NCBI GenBank assembly: GCA_045655865.1
Contig: JAZOQB010000032.1
Location: 1-22,748, forward strand
Origin: RGIG5579 sp045655865
GTDB taxonomy: Bacteria > Bacillota > Clostridia > Oscillospirales > SIG627
DNA length: 22,748 nucleotides
Reading direction: 5' to 3'
The position numbers were made by a program, and so were the translations under genes. Positions 1 through 6,442 of this stretch are shown here, in pieces. The notes below the pieces were generated by a model that saw only the letters and a program-made list of their open reading frames with translations, was not told where the DNA came from and did no database searches. The first letter of the stretch is position 1. Every line of letters begins with the position of its first letter.

Positions 1-123
1 GAGAAGAAGGGTGGGAAGTCTGTCATACTTTTCAAAAACCCGACAGAGAAAATCTGCCGAGCTTTCATAATTAACATCACCTGTTAAGCTGTCATAAAAA
101 CGAGAAAAAACATCATATTCCAT
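1..123 (-). CDS. SAM-dependent methyltransferase, N-terminal fragment (cut by window edge)
   Basis: Reading the minus strand from an ATG at base 123 gives about 41 residues beginning MEYDVFSRFYDSLTGDVNYE and continuing toward ...RLPTLLL at the window edge. The pattern YDxLTxDVxYxxxAxFL followed by a hydrophobic strand is the usual N-terminus of class I methyltransferases, just before the DLACGTG motif I that would lie outside the window. The start codon overlaps the yerC stop by one base (TAATG), so the two genes are translationally coupled and co-transcribed. Substrate cannot be inferred. The fragment is too short for certainty about the subfamily. Confidence 0.7.
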   Translation of the reverse strand, partial: MEYDVFSRFYDSLTGDVNYESSADFLCRVFEKYDRLPTLLL

Positions 124-407
124 TATTTTCTGTTTCTTTCAATAAGATTTGAAACGGCACCTGTACCATCGCTAAGCACCCTTTTAACACGGCTTACGGT
201 TGCAGTACTGGCACCTGTTTCCTTAACTATTTCGCTATATACGCGTCTTTCTTTAAGCATTTTTGCAACGGTATAACGCTGTGCAATAGATAAAACTTCT
301 TTTGAGGTACACATATCGCTGAAGAAATCGGCACATTCTTCAATATCCTTTAAGCTTATTATAGCCTTAAAAAAGTCTTCAGCAGTTTTCTTTTGTTGAG
401 CGTTCAC
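123..407 (-). CDS. yerC: YerC/YecD-type TrpR-related DNA-binding protein
   Basis: This 94-aa protein has the TrpR-like all-helical fold pattern of the YerC/YecD family: a helical N-terminal half including a DIEECADFFSDMCTSKEV stretch (about 21-38), the conserved AQRYTVAKML segment (42-51), and a helix-turn-helix at about 56-78 (EIVKETGASTATVSRVKRVL). Length matches the family, which runs near 90-105 residues. The start is GTG at 407, preceded by GGGAG about ten bases upstream. It has its own promoter (436-464), and its stop overlaps the next gene. The family is a predicted transcriptional regulator whose ligand and targets are not generally established, so the DNA-binding role rests on the fold. 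Confidence 0.9.
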   Translation of the reverse strand: MNAQQKKTAEDFFKAIISLKDIEECADFFSDMCTSKEVLSIAQRYTVAKMLKERRVYSEIVKETGASTATVSRVKRVLSDGTGAVSNLIERNRK

Positions 408-435
408 TTAATCAACTCCCAATATCGTTTTAAAT

Positions 436-464
436 ATTTTAACAGATTAAAGCACGAAAGTCAA
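436..464 (-). promoter_or_regulatory. Promoter of yerC
   Basis: On the minus strand there is TTGACT (459-464) and TAAAAT (436-441) separated by 17 bases, a near-consensus sigma-A promoter. Transcription would start near 429, leaving a leader of about 20 bases before the GTG start. Confidence 0.75.
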
Positions 465-508
465 TACAACTTAAAAAAGAAAAAATTTTAACATTTTACA
501 CTTAGCCC

Positions 509-537
509 TTGACTTTTAATAGAAAATATTGTATTAT
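509..537 (+). promoter_or_regulatory. Promoter of tRNA-Leu
   Basis: TTGACT (509-514) and TATTAT (532-537) are separated by 17 bases, and the tRNA begins 17 bases after the -10 box. The promoter is divergent from the yerC promoter, with only about 45 bases between the two -35 boxes. Confidence 0.8.
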
Positions 538-554
538 CTTTTTGTTATGAATAA

Positions 555-641
555 GCCGCTGTGGTGGAATAGGCAGACACAAGGGACTTAAAATCCCTCG
601 GTAGCGATACCGTACCGGTTCAAGTCCGGTCAGCGGCACCA
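555..641 (+). tRNA. tRNA-Leu (anticodon UAA)
   Basis: The acceptor stem GCCGCTG pairs with CAGCGGC, and an encoded discriminator A and CCA follow (638-641). The anticodon arm AGGGA-CTTAAAA-TCCCT shows the anticodon TAA, which reads UUA leucine codons. A long variable arm (CGGTAGCGATACCG) follows, as expected for a class II leucine tRNA, and the T-arm contains GGTTCAAGTCC. The total of 87 bases is normal for tRNA-Leu. It has its own promoter and an adjacent perfect-stem terminator, so it is a single-gene transcript. Confidence 0.97.
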
Positions 642-643
642 AA

Positions 644-684
644 AAAGAAGTAACTTTTGTCTACCAAAAGTTACTTCTTTTTTT
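644..684 (+). terminator. Rho-independent terminator of tRNA-Leu
   Basis: AAAGAAGTAACTTTTG (644-659) pairs perfectly with CAAAAGTTACTTCTTT (665-680) around a 5-base loop, followed by a run of T. It begins directly after the encoded CCA. Confidence 0.9.
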
Positions 685-687
685 ATT

Positions 688-810
688 CAAGCCGCAGGCT
701 TGGCATATCATCACGCGTTAGCGTGTATATCATCGCCGTAGGCGTATATCATCACCGAAGGTGCATACTCCTGCGACTTGATGAGATACAACACTTTGTG
801 TTGATGATAT
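688..810. repeat. Array of five mini-hairpins spaced by ATATCAT-type linkers
   Basis: Five short perfect hairpins follow one another: CAAGCC-gca-GGCTTG (688-702), CACGC-gtta-GCGTG (712-725), CGCC-gta-GGCG (734-744), CACC-gaa-GGTG (753-763) and CAACAC-ttt-GTGTTG (789-803). The linkers are variants of TATATCATC on the left, while the last hairpin is followed by the reverse form GATGATATAC, so the array is roughly symmetric overall. Stems differ in sequence while linkers and 3-4-base loops are kept, which suggests compensatory change and hence selection for structure. I recall similar ATATCATC hairpin strings in gut Clostridia contigs, but that is memory and not a search. The array lies directly before the small ORF at 814. 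Confidence 0.8.
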
Positions 811-813
811 ACA

Positions 814-1035
814 ATGCTTCGAGAAATGGAATATTTCAAAGTATTAAGCTGCGACGAAAATATAGCCGAGGTCTACTATGTCAGCAAAGGTATGACAGGC
901 GCCAATGTATTAACATTCGAAAACGACAATGGCGTATGGCAAGAAATATCTTGGAAAACAATTTGGTCTACATCGGGAAGTGCATCCGAAGTTATATATC
1001 CATATTGGTGGCACTTTATTTATGGCGGATTATAA
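814..1035 (+). CDS. Orphan 73-aa small protein downstream of hairpin array
   Basis: The ORF encodes a compact 73-aa protein rich in aromatic residues. It has a VLSCDENIAEVYYVSKG segment (about 9-25), an ANVLTFENDNGVW segment (about 29-42) and a Trp/Tyr-rich end (VIYPYWWHFIYGGL, 60-73). There is no signal peptide or obvious transmembrane helix, and the beta-strand-like pattern suggests a small beta domain. There is no convincing Shine-Dalgarno site before the ATG at 814, and an alternative start is the ATG at 826 (MEYFKV). Translation is therefore uncertain: it could be a passenger ORF or remnant belonging to the hairpin element. I recognise the style of sequence but no characterised family. 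Function unknown. Confidence 0.5.
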   Translation: MLREMEYFKVLSCDENIAEVYYVSKGMTGANVLTFENDNGVWQEISWKTIWSTSGSASEVIYPYWWHFIYGGL

Positions 1036-1102
1036 TTGTTATACTACTTTTAGTATTTCTTATCCTACTTTACGCTACTTTTAATCGCTCTTTGGCAATC
1101 AT

Positions 1103-1137
1103 AATGAGGCACACTCCACAAGGGAGTGTGCCTCATT
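1103..1137. terminator. Perfect 15-bp stem-loop, probable bidirectional terminator
   Basis: AATGAGGCACACTCC (1103-1117) pairs perfectly with GGAGTGTGCCTCATT (1123-1137) around ACAAG. T-rich DNA follows on the plus strand (GAATTTTTG). It lies between the plus-strand small ORF and the end of the minus-strand gene at 1158. It may be the right edge of the hairpin/small-ORF element. Confidence 0.65.
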
Positions 1138-1157
1138 GAATTTTTGTTTCTATCGGT

Positions 1158-2252
1158 TTATTTGGAAGGGGCCAGGGCCACGTTAATAATAACGCGTGCA
1201 CCGGTCTGCGTTCCGGAGATGCTAACGGTTTCCTGGATCTTGCCGTTGCTATCCACCGCAGTAGCCCACTGGACGCCCTGCTCCTCAATGCCGGGGTTTC
1301 TCAGGTAGTAGGCGGCATGTTTCGCAGAACCCTTGGTGGTAACGCCATCTTTGGAAGCGGTCTTGGTTGCGGTAGCCGTAATGTACTGAGCCATATCGCC
1401 GGTCAGATACTTATCAATATCTTCCTTGGCCAAAGCGTAAGCATAAACGCCCTGGAGGGTCTCACCGGTGCTGAACCCTGCGCTGTTGGCTACAGGGGCA
1501 AGGTTAACGGGAACGATCTCTTTTTTCAGATCCACGTTATACATGACCAGGTTATTATAGAAGGTCTCGTTGCACCACTTGTTCAGCTTGCTGCTGCTGT
1601 AAGCGGGATCTTTGCCGGAAGCAAAGCCACCGGGATTGCCCACAACGGACTTGGTCATCAAAACCGCTCTGGCAGGCTGTCCGTTTTCGCCGCCCTCCAC
1701 GCCGATAACGATCCATTCCACATCCTCAACATTGGAAACGTCGCCGTCCGTATCGATTTTACCGAATTTTACGGTAGCGCCGATCTGGGTCATGGCAAGT
1801 TTGCCGTTTTTGGCACAAATGGTTGCCTTTTCCTCGTCGGTCAGAGTGGTCTTATCCAAAATCTGACGAGCCTTGTAATATTCGCCTTGCTCGCAGAGAA
1901 CCTTGACCGCATAATCTCTGGCAATAATGTTCTTGTCAGCTTCGTTCACAAAGAAGAAGGACAGTTCCGCCTTCTCGTACGCTTGGGCATAGTTACCGCT
2001 GTTGTAAAGGCTCTTGGCCTGGTTACCGTTCATCATTCCGAAAAGCAAAAAAGCAGCCGCGCCCAAAACCACCACTGCCGCAATCACGATACCGGCAATG
2101 AGTCCGCCCTTGCCCTTCTTCTTGGGGGCCTTGGCGCTCTTTTCTTCTTTTTTCTCTTCTTTCTTCGGTTCAACCTTTTCTTCCGCTACCGGAGTCGCTT
2201 TTTCTTCCGTCTCTTCCACTTCGGGGATGATCTTTTCGTCTTTTTCTGCCAT
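1158..2252 (-). CDS. Membrane-anchored DUF6273-like exoprotein
   Basis: The chosen start (MAEKDEKI) has AAGGAGGT five bases upstream; an upstream in-frame ATG lacks this site. The 364-aa protein has a charged Glu/Lys/Pro-rich cytoplasmic tail (1-48), a single transmembrane helix (about 50-72), a TPR-like helical stretch (77-150, with NSGNYAQAYEKAE and EQGEYYKARQILD), and an outside domain (about 157-364). That last domain matches the DUF6273 pattern: a WIVIGVEGG strand, an AVLMTKSVV strand, SSSKLNKWCNETFYNNL, a YYLRNPG motif and a closing ARVIINVAL. DUF6273 domains are widespread on clostridial surface proteins, with no firmly known activity. It has its own promoter (2292-2320). A signalling or sensory role is only a guess from its layout, with an inner tail, TPR and exodomain. 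Confidence 0.8.
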   Translation of the reverse strand: MAEKDEKIIPEVEETEEKATPVAEEKVEPKKEEKKEEKSAKAPKKKGKGGLIAGIVIAAVVVLGAAAFLLFGMMNGNQAKSLYNSGNYAQAYEKAELSFFFVNEADKNIIARDYAVKVLCEQGEYYKARQILDKTTLTDEEKATICAKNGKLAMTQIGATVKFGKIDTDGDVSNVEDVEWIVIGVEGGENGQPARAVLMTKSVVGNPGGFASGKDPAYSSSKLNKWCNETFYNNLVMYNVDLKKEIVPVNLAPVANSAGFSTGETLQGVYAYALAKEDIDKYLTGDMAQYITATATKTASKDGVTTKGSAKHAAYYLRNPGIEEQGVQWATAVDSNGKIQETVSISGTQTGARVIINVALAPSK

Positions 2253-2291
2253 GGGAACCTCCTTATTACTTAGCATAATTTGACTATCTAC

Positions 2292-2320
2292 ATTATAAAG
2301 GAAAGTGCTATGTTTTGCAA
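2292..2320 (-). promoter_or_regulatory. Promoter of the DUF6273 gene (TTGCAAAAC type)
   Basis: On the minus strand, TTGCAA (2315-2320) and TATAAT (2292-2297) are separated by 17 bases. The -35 box continues as TTGCAAAAC and the -10 box as TATAATGTAGAT; both extensions recur at the 993-aa surface-protein promoter. The predicted leader is about 33 bases. Confidence 0.8.
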
Positions 2321-2418
2321 TTCTCTTCTTTTACCGAAATTTTACTCTGATTTTTGTAATTCATTACCAAATAATCAGCGTTTTTCTCATGTGGAAAAAA
2401 AGATTTTGTATTTTTCTC

Positions 2419-3468
2419 TTATTCTTTTTCTTTGTTGTTATAGGCATGCTTGGCTCGGCGAAACAGCGCCGGAGAAATCCTTGACGCCAAAGCGACCCCC
2501 CAAGCCAAAAGCAGGTTCAAGGTCACGTTGCCCCCTTGCAGAGCACCGCCCAGAATACGAAAAGCCCGTCCGCAGTCCGGAGGAAAAGAGCTTACCGTGC
2601 CGATCTGGGGCTGCGATAAAAGCGTTTTGCAAAAAGCTCGCTTTTCCCGTCCGGAAAGAGAGCAGCTGGGGGAATACAGAGTCGTCAGAGAAGAAAGAAG
2701 GCTTTTTAAGTACATGTACCCAAAAATCTCATCTCCGGCGAGCTCGTTTCCTCCCTTTTCCCTTGCCAGATCGCAGATCTCGCGGTGGATCCTCTGACAG
2801 ATTTCCGGTTTTTCCGGTATAAAGCGGGAGATCAGACTGTTTTTCTGCTGAACGTAATCATACAGACTCTCCCCGCTCACCTTGACTCTCTTTGCCTCCC
2901 GCAAGACCTGAAAGAGGAACAGCCGATCCTCTCCCCAAAAAAGTAAGGGGAAGCGAATGTTCTTTTCCCGAAGAAGGCGGGCGGAGAATACCTTGCCCCA
3001 CACCTGATTGAGCATATTGGCGCCATACAGTCTCCCCAGGGACTCGCGCCAAGTCTCAGGCTCAGATAGGACTTCGTCGGGAACCCGGTAGGCCCGTCTT
3101 TCTCCATCCTGAACCAGAAAATAACCAAACACCAAAAGATCTTCCCCAAGAGAAAGATCCACCGCTCGCTGCAACGCACCCGGCACAAAAACATCGTCGC
3201 TGTCACAAAAGAGGATATATTCCCCACGAGCCATTTCCAGTCCCAAATTCCGGGCCGCGGCAGGACCGGCGTTTTCTTGCTCATATACCCGAAGAACGGG
3301 AAGCTCTTCGGAAAGGCGAGAAAGCAGCGCCCGGGTTCCGTCCGTGGAACCGTCATCCACCACCACGATCTCGTAATCAAAGCTGGGCGGCGTTGCCGTA
3401 ATGGAACGAATGGCCCCTTCGATAAACTGCTTTGCATTATAAGCCGGAATGATTACACTGGCCTTCAT
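2419..3468 (-). CDS. Family 2 glycosyltransferase (GT-A fold)
   Basis: The start is the ATG at 3468, with AGGAGG six bases upstream; it overlaps the stop of the preceding gene (TGATG). The 349-aa protein shows the GT2 layout: strand and loop KASVIIPAYNA (2-12), the nucleotide-binding DDGSTDGT (38-45), NAGPAAARNLGL (66-77), and the metal-binding DSDD (89-92). GT2 enzymes move a sugar from a nucleotide-sugar to an acceptor, here most likely a cell-surface glycan or protein at the cytoplasmic face. The C-terminal half (about 200-340) is helical and variable, with no clear membrane span, and ends in a lysine/glutamate-rich tail. Donor and acceptor cannot be told from sequence. It is coupled to the upstream TM-anchored exoprotein, so the two probably act on the same envelope product. 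Confidence 0.92.
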   Translation of the reverse strand: MKASVIIPAYNAKQFIEGAIRSITATPPSFDYEIVVVDDGSTDGTRALLSRLSEELPVLRVYEQENAGPAAARNLGLEMARGEYILFCDSDDVFVPGALQRAVDLSLGEDLLVFGYFLVQDGERRAYRVPDEVLSEPETWRESLGRLYGANMLNQVWGKVFSARLLREKNIRFPLLFWGEDRLFLFQVLREAKRVKVSGESLYDYVQQKNSLISRFIPEKPEICQRIHREICDLAREKGGNELAGDEIFGYMYLKSLLSSLTTLYSPSCSLSGREKRAFCKTLLSQPQIGTVSSFPPDCGRAFRILGGALQGGNVTLNLLLAWGVALASRISPALFRRAKHAYNNKEKE

Positions 3469-4877
3469 CAAGCGCCTCCTATATTTTTTTCTCGGGATCT
3501 TTCCGAAATGCTCTCCCGGAGCCGTTGTTTTTCTTCTCCCTTGGGGAAAAGATCTCCTTTCGCTTCCGGCGCGGCGGGGACTTGCCCCTTTCGGGTCAGA
3601 GTAAAGGTCAGGGGCGAGGAGAGGCAATTCTCCCGGTTCTCCTCCACACCGCTAAGCTGGAAACACAAAAATTTCCCTTTTTTGTATTCTTTCATCTGAC
3701 CCCGGAAAGCGATCTCTTTTTCCGCCGTGATCAAACGCAGACCCAAATCGCCCTTGGTCTTTCCCCAAGAATAGCGGATTTTTCCTTCTTGGCCGGAAAG
3801 ATTCCATTCCACTTCTCGAATACAGGCTTTTTTGGAATCCTCCACGATCCGATGGGAAAGGGTAACGCTTCGGGGCTCTTCTCCATTTCGTTGATACTGC
3901 CACTGCAACCGACTCTCTTCCGAGCCTTTGATGCTCTGTCCCAAACAAAGGGATAGCGAGGCGGTGATCCCTTCCAGATGAAAACTCCATTCCATTCCGA
4001 TCAAGCGACCGGAGCGAATCCAAAACACCGCTTCTCCTCGGCTATCTTCCCCCTCCAAAGCGCGGGCGAAAGAAGCATACCTCTCCCCTTCCCCCTTTAA
4101 AAAGGCCTGGATGGCGTCCCGGTCTTCTAGGGTTTGGGAAGTTCCCGTCAGCGCATTCAGCGCGGTAAACATTGCCAGAACGGAATTTTGGACCTCTTCC
4201 TTCCGGCCCTCTTTCTGCAAAGCGGCAAGGCCTTGGGTAAAATTTTCTTTTTCCATAAGATAGGAGATCTTCGTCGCGCGCAGCTTTTCGCCCTCCACCA
4301 AAAAATCCCCTTTTTCCCGCTTGGCGCTGCCAAAAAGCTTGCTCCCTACCCGGGAAAGGGCAGAAGACAGCTCCCCGTCCAACAGATCCGGGTCTGTGAG
4401 AGCAAGATATGCCCGCAGAAGGCTGAGGGTCTGTTCTTCCGGGAACTGACAGAATCCCAGGGCGCTCTCCTCGATTTTTTTGGCCGCGTCATCTCTTTTT
4501 CCCGAAAGGGGGCTGTCCAAAAGCGCCCGGCTGTCCCATACCAGCTCATCCTCCCCGGCGTAAAGTTCCAGATCCACGTCCCCCTGCGCAAGGCGCAAAG
4601 CCGCCTCTCCCGGCAGATCGGCATCGTATTTTAAGTCAAAGGACTCTCCTTCTACCCGGACACTCCCTTCCCGGAGGACCCGGCTTAAAAAGACCAAGGC
4701 CTCTTCCCGGTGATTCCAATCCTTTTTCGTGTTTTGGATCGCACTTTTCAGCGCCCGATCCGGACTTAAGTCCAAAAGGGCGGCTACCAGAGTAAAAACG
4801 GCAAGAAAGAAGGCAAGGAAAGGAAAGATTCCTCCCCGTCGGGAACGATTCTGTTTTTCTCTTTTCACATCTTCCAT
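3468..4877 (-). CDS. Membrane-anchored exoprotein of unknown function
   Basis: This 469-aa protein begins with a basic N-terminus (MEDVKREKQNRSRR), then one hydrophobic helix (about 16-36), and the rest lies outside the membrane. I recognise no named domain. The outer part has a helical region (about 90-270) rich in Leu, Glu and Arg, then a strand-rich region (about 290-440) with alternating hydrophobic residues. Start choice is supported by GGAGAGG just upstream. It has its own promoter (4904-4932), and its TGA stop overlaps the start of the glycosyltransferase gene. Together with the lipoprotein upstream it looks like part of an envelope cluster. Function unknown. Confidence 0.75.
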   Translation of the reverse strand: MEDVKREKQNRSRRGGIFPFLAFFLAVFTLVAALLDLSPDRALKSAIQNTKKDWNHREEALVFLSRVLREGSVRVEGESFDLKYDADLPGEAALRLAQGDVDLELYAGEDELVWDSRALLDSPLSGKRDDAAKKIEESALGFCQFPEEQTLSLLRAYLALTDPDLLDGELSSALSRVGSKLFGSAKREKGDFLVEGEKLRATKISYLMEKENFTQGLAALQKEGRKEEVQNSVLAMFTALNALTGTSQTLEDRDAIQAFLKGEGERYASFARALEGEDSRGEAVFWIRSGRLIGMEWSFHLEGITASLSLCLGQSIKGSEESRLQWQYQRNGEEPRSVTLSHRIVEDSKKACIREVEWNLSGQEGKIRYSWGKTKGDLGLRLITAEKEIAFRGQMKEYKKGKFLCFQLSGVEENRENCLSSPLTFTLTRKGQVPAAPEAKGDLFPKGEEKQRLRESISERSREKNIGGA

Positions 4878-4903
4878 TCGTCCTCTCCTTCTCTTTTTTT
4901 CTT

Positions 4904-4932
4904 ATGATACCAAATCCCGTCTCTCCCGTCAA
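4904..4932 (-). promoter_or_regulatory. Promoter of the TM-exoprotein/glycosyltransferase pair
   Basis: On the minus strand, TTGACG (4927-4932) and TATCAT (4904-4909) are separated by exactly 17 bases, in the short gap after the lipoprotein gene. This gives the pair a transcript of its own. Confidence 0.7.
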
Positions 4933-4957
4933 CTCAGGGGCATCGGAGAGGGGCCTT

Positions 4958-6376
4958 TTAGGGTGTGGGGGTCACCGTGGGCGCGGCCTGCAGGTCCGGA
5001 ACCGTCACGTTTTCCGCAGAGTCCACCGTCAAGACAAGATTTCCCTTCACGCTTCCTTGTAAAACAGAGCCGGAAAAGGCGTAGGAAATGGCCATAATGC
5101 GTCCGCTGTTTTTTTCAATGGTAAGGGTCACCTGACTTTCCTGTGTCGTCATTTGCTCTGCAGACGAGACGGCGAAGAACCGTTCCAAAAGGGGACGGAT
5201 CCACTCTTCCCGGAAGAGGTGGGCAAATTCTGCTTTCAAAGTATAGCTCTCCGCCTCTTCAGAAAAATCCACGAAGGTCAGCTCTTCAAAATCCAGAACG
5301 AACGTCTCCATTACGCCGGGCCAGGGGCTTTGCCAATCCTGTGTTTGTCCCTCTTCCAAAAGACGTCCGCTTGAAAGGTCATAGCGCTGATTCCGCAAGG
5401 TTCCACCCTTGATCGAGACCTGTTCAAATTGGCTGTCCTCTCCGCCGGGGAAAAGAACCAGGCTCTGCCGGCTGAAATAATATTCCATTCCCTCACCCTC
5501 TCCCTTTTTATAGAGGGTATTCTCCTGGTGGATCGAGTAACTTTTCCCGTCTGCGGTGAGAGTCTGGGAGGAAAGCACGGTGGCCTCCAACTCCCCGGCA
5601 TCTTTCAGATCGCATATCGCCTGGGGAACCATGGTAAGGATTCGAAGATCCTTGAGCTTGACAAATTCCTTTTCCGGCGCTTTCACCGTGATCGAGTCCG
5701 AGCGGTATTGGGAAAGGGTGGTGGTCAGAACAAAACTTACCGCGCGACTCTCTTCTCCCCGGGTCAGAAGTCCGGTGACGGTGATGACCTCCTTTTGGAT
5801 CAAAAGATCCTGGGAAAACGTAGCCTCTCCTTGGATCTTCTCAGGAGTAAATTTTCCCTCTTCTTGAGATACCAAAAGGGAAAACGGAGCGGTCAAAGCT
5901 TGAAGGTCTCCCTCATAGCAAAGGGTCTGTCCCTCTTTTTCCACCCGGGTCAAAACCGCCGAGCCCAGGTTTCCTACGGGAAAAACGTGTTCGTTGAGAA
6001 AATCCTGGAAGGTTCGGGCAGAACAGGGCACCGAATAGTTTTTCTGACCGGGCAAAGAAAGGTAGGCATTTCCGTCCAGATAACAGATCTGGCTCTCTCC
6101 GATCACCCGGGAATAAGAAAAGCCTTCGTAGCCATGACGGATCCGGGTGGTGGTAAGCGACTCTTCCTCGCCTTGGGATTCAACCAGGGTCTCATACACC
6201 GAGCTAATCAGATTCTTCCCGTTTTCCGATGCTCTTTCATACAGTTGTGCCGGAGAAAGCTCGGCAAGGTCATCCCCCCCGGTCTCCACCGTTTTTGCCA
6301 CAAAATCACCTTTTCCGCAAGCGGCAAGAGGGATCAAAAGGCCAAAGCACAAAAGATACACGATCGCTTTTTTCAT
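4958..6376 (-). CDS. Lipoprotein, possible tandem LolA/LppX-like domains
   Basis: Start chosen at the ATG at 6376 (AAGGAG upstream), giving 472 aa with a lipoprotein signal peptide: MKKAIVYLLCFGLLIP then lipobox LAAC with lipidated Cys20. The mature part seems to contain two strand-rich halves (about 35-245 and 265-460). Each has long amphipathic beta strands such as FSYSRVIGESQICYLDGNAY and MEYYFSRQSLVLF, then a strand-rich ending (KGNLVLTVDS near 455). This pattern is reminiscent of LolA/LppX-like lipid- or lipoprotein-binding folds common in Gram-positive lipoproteins, but that is inference from pattern only. It ends in a PTVTPTP tail. It is the first of three envelope genes and has its own promoter inside the end of the serine dehydratase gene. 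Confidence 0.78.
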   Translation of the reverse strand: MKKAIVYLLCFGLLIPLAACGKGDFVAKTVETGGDDLAELSPAQLYERASENGKNLISSVYETLVESQGEEESLTTTRIRHGYEGFSYSRVIGESQICYLDGNAYLSLPGQKNYSVPCSARTFQDFLNEHVFPVGNLGSAVLTRVEKEGQTLCYEGDLQALTAPFSLLVSQEEGKFTPEKIQGEATFSQDLLIQKEVITVTGLLTRGEESRAVSFVLTTTLSQYRSDSITVKAPEKEFVKLKDLRILTMVPQAICDLKDAGELEATVLSSQTLTADGKSYSIHQENTLYKKGEGEGMEYYFSRQSLVLFPGGEDSQFEQVSIKGGTLRNQRYDLSSGRLLEEGQTQDWQSPWPGVMETFVLDFEELTFVDFSEEAESYTLKAEFAHLFREEWIRPLLERFFAVSSAEQMTTQESQVTLTIEKNSGRIMAISYAFSGSVLQGSVKGNLVLTVDSAENVTVPDLQAAPTVTPTP

Positions 6377-6413
6377 TCTTTTTCTCCTTATTCTACCAAA
6401 ACTTATCTTTGGC

Positions 6414-6442
6414 ATTGTAGGTTTACACGTAAAGTTTTGCAA
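6414..6442 (-). promoter_or_regulatory. Promoter of the lipoprotein gene (TTGCAAAAC type)
   Basis: On the minus strand, TTGCAA (6437-6442) and TACAAT (6414-6419) are 17 bases apart. The -35 box lies inside the last codons of the serine dehydratase gene. The -35 extends to TTGCAAAAC, as at the two other envelope genes. Predicted leader about 31 bases. Confidence 0.7.

Noticed and set aside
688..810. CRISPR array
   Set aside because: The units are self-complementary, their stems differ and the spacing is too short; there are no identical repeats or cas genes.
657..1139. A 160-codon plus-strand frame through the hairpin array
   Set aside because: It starts inside the tRNA terminator, runs through the hairpins and gives a low-complexity, repeat-derived product.
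3469..3627. Longer N-terminus for the glycosyltransferase
   Set aside because: The extra residues are basic and without homology to the fold; the ATG at 3468 has AGGAGG at proper spacing.
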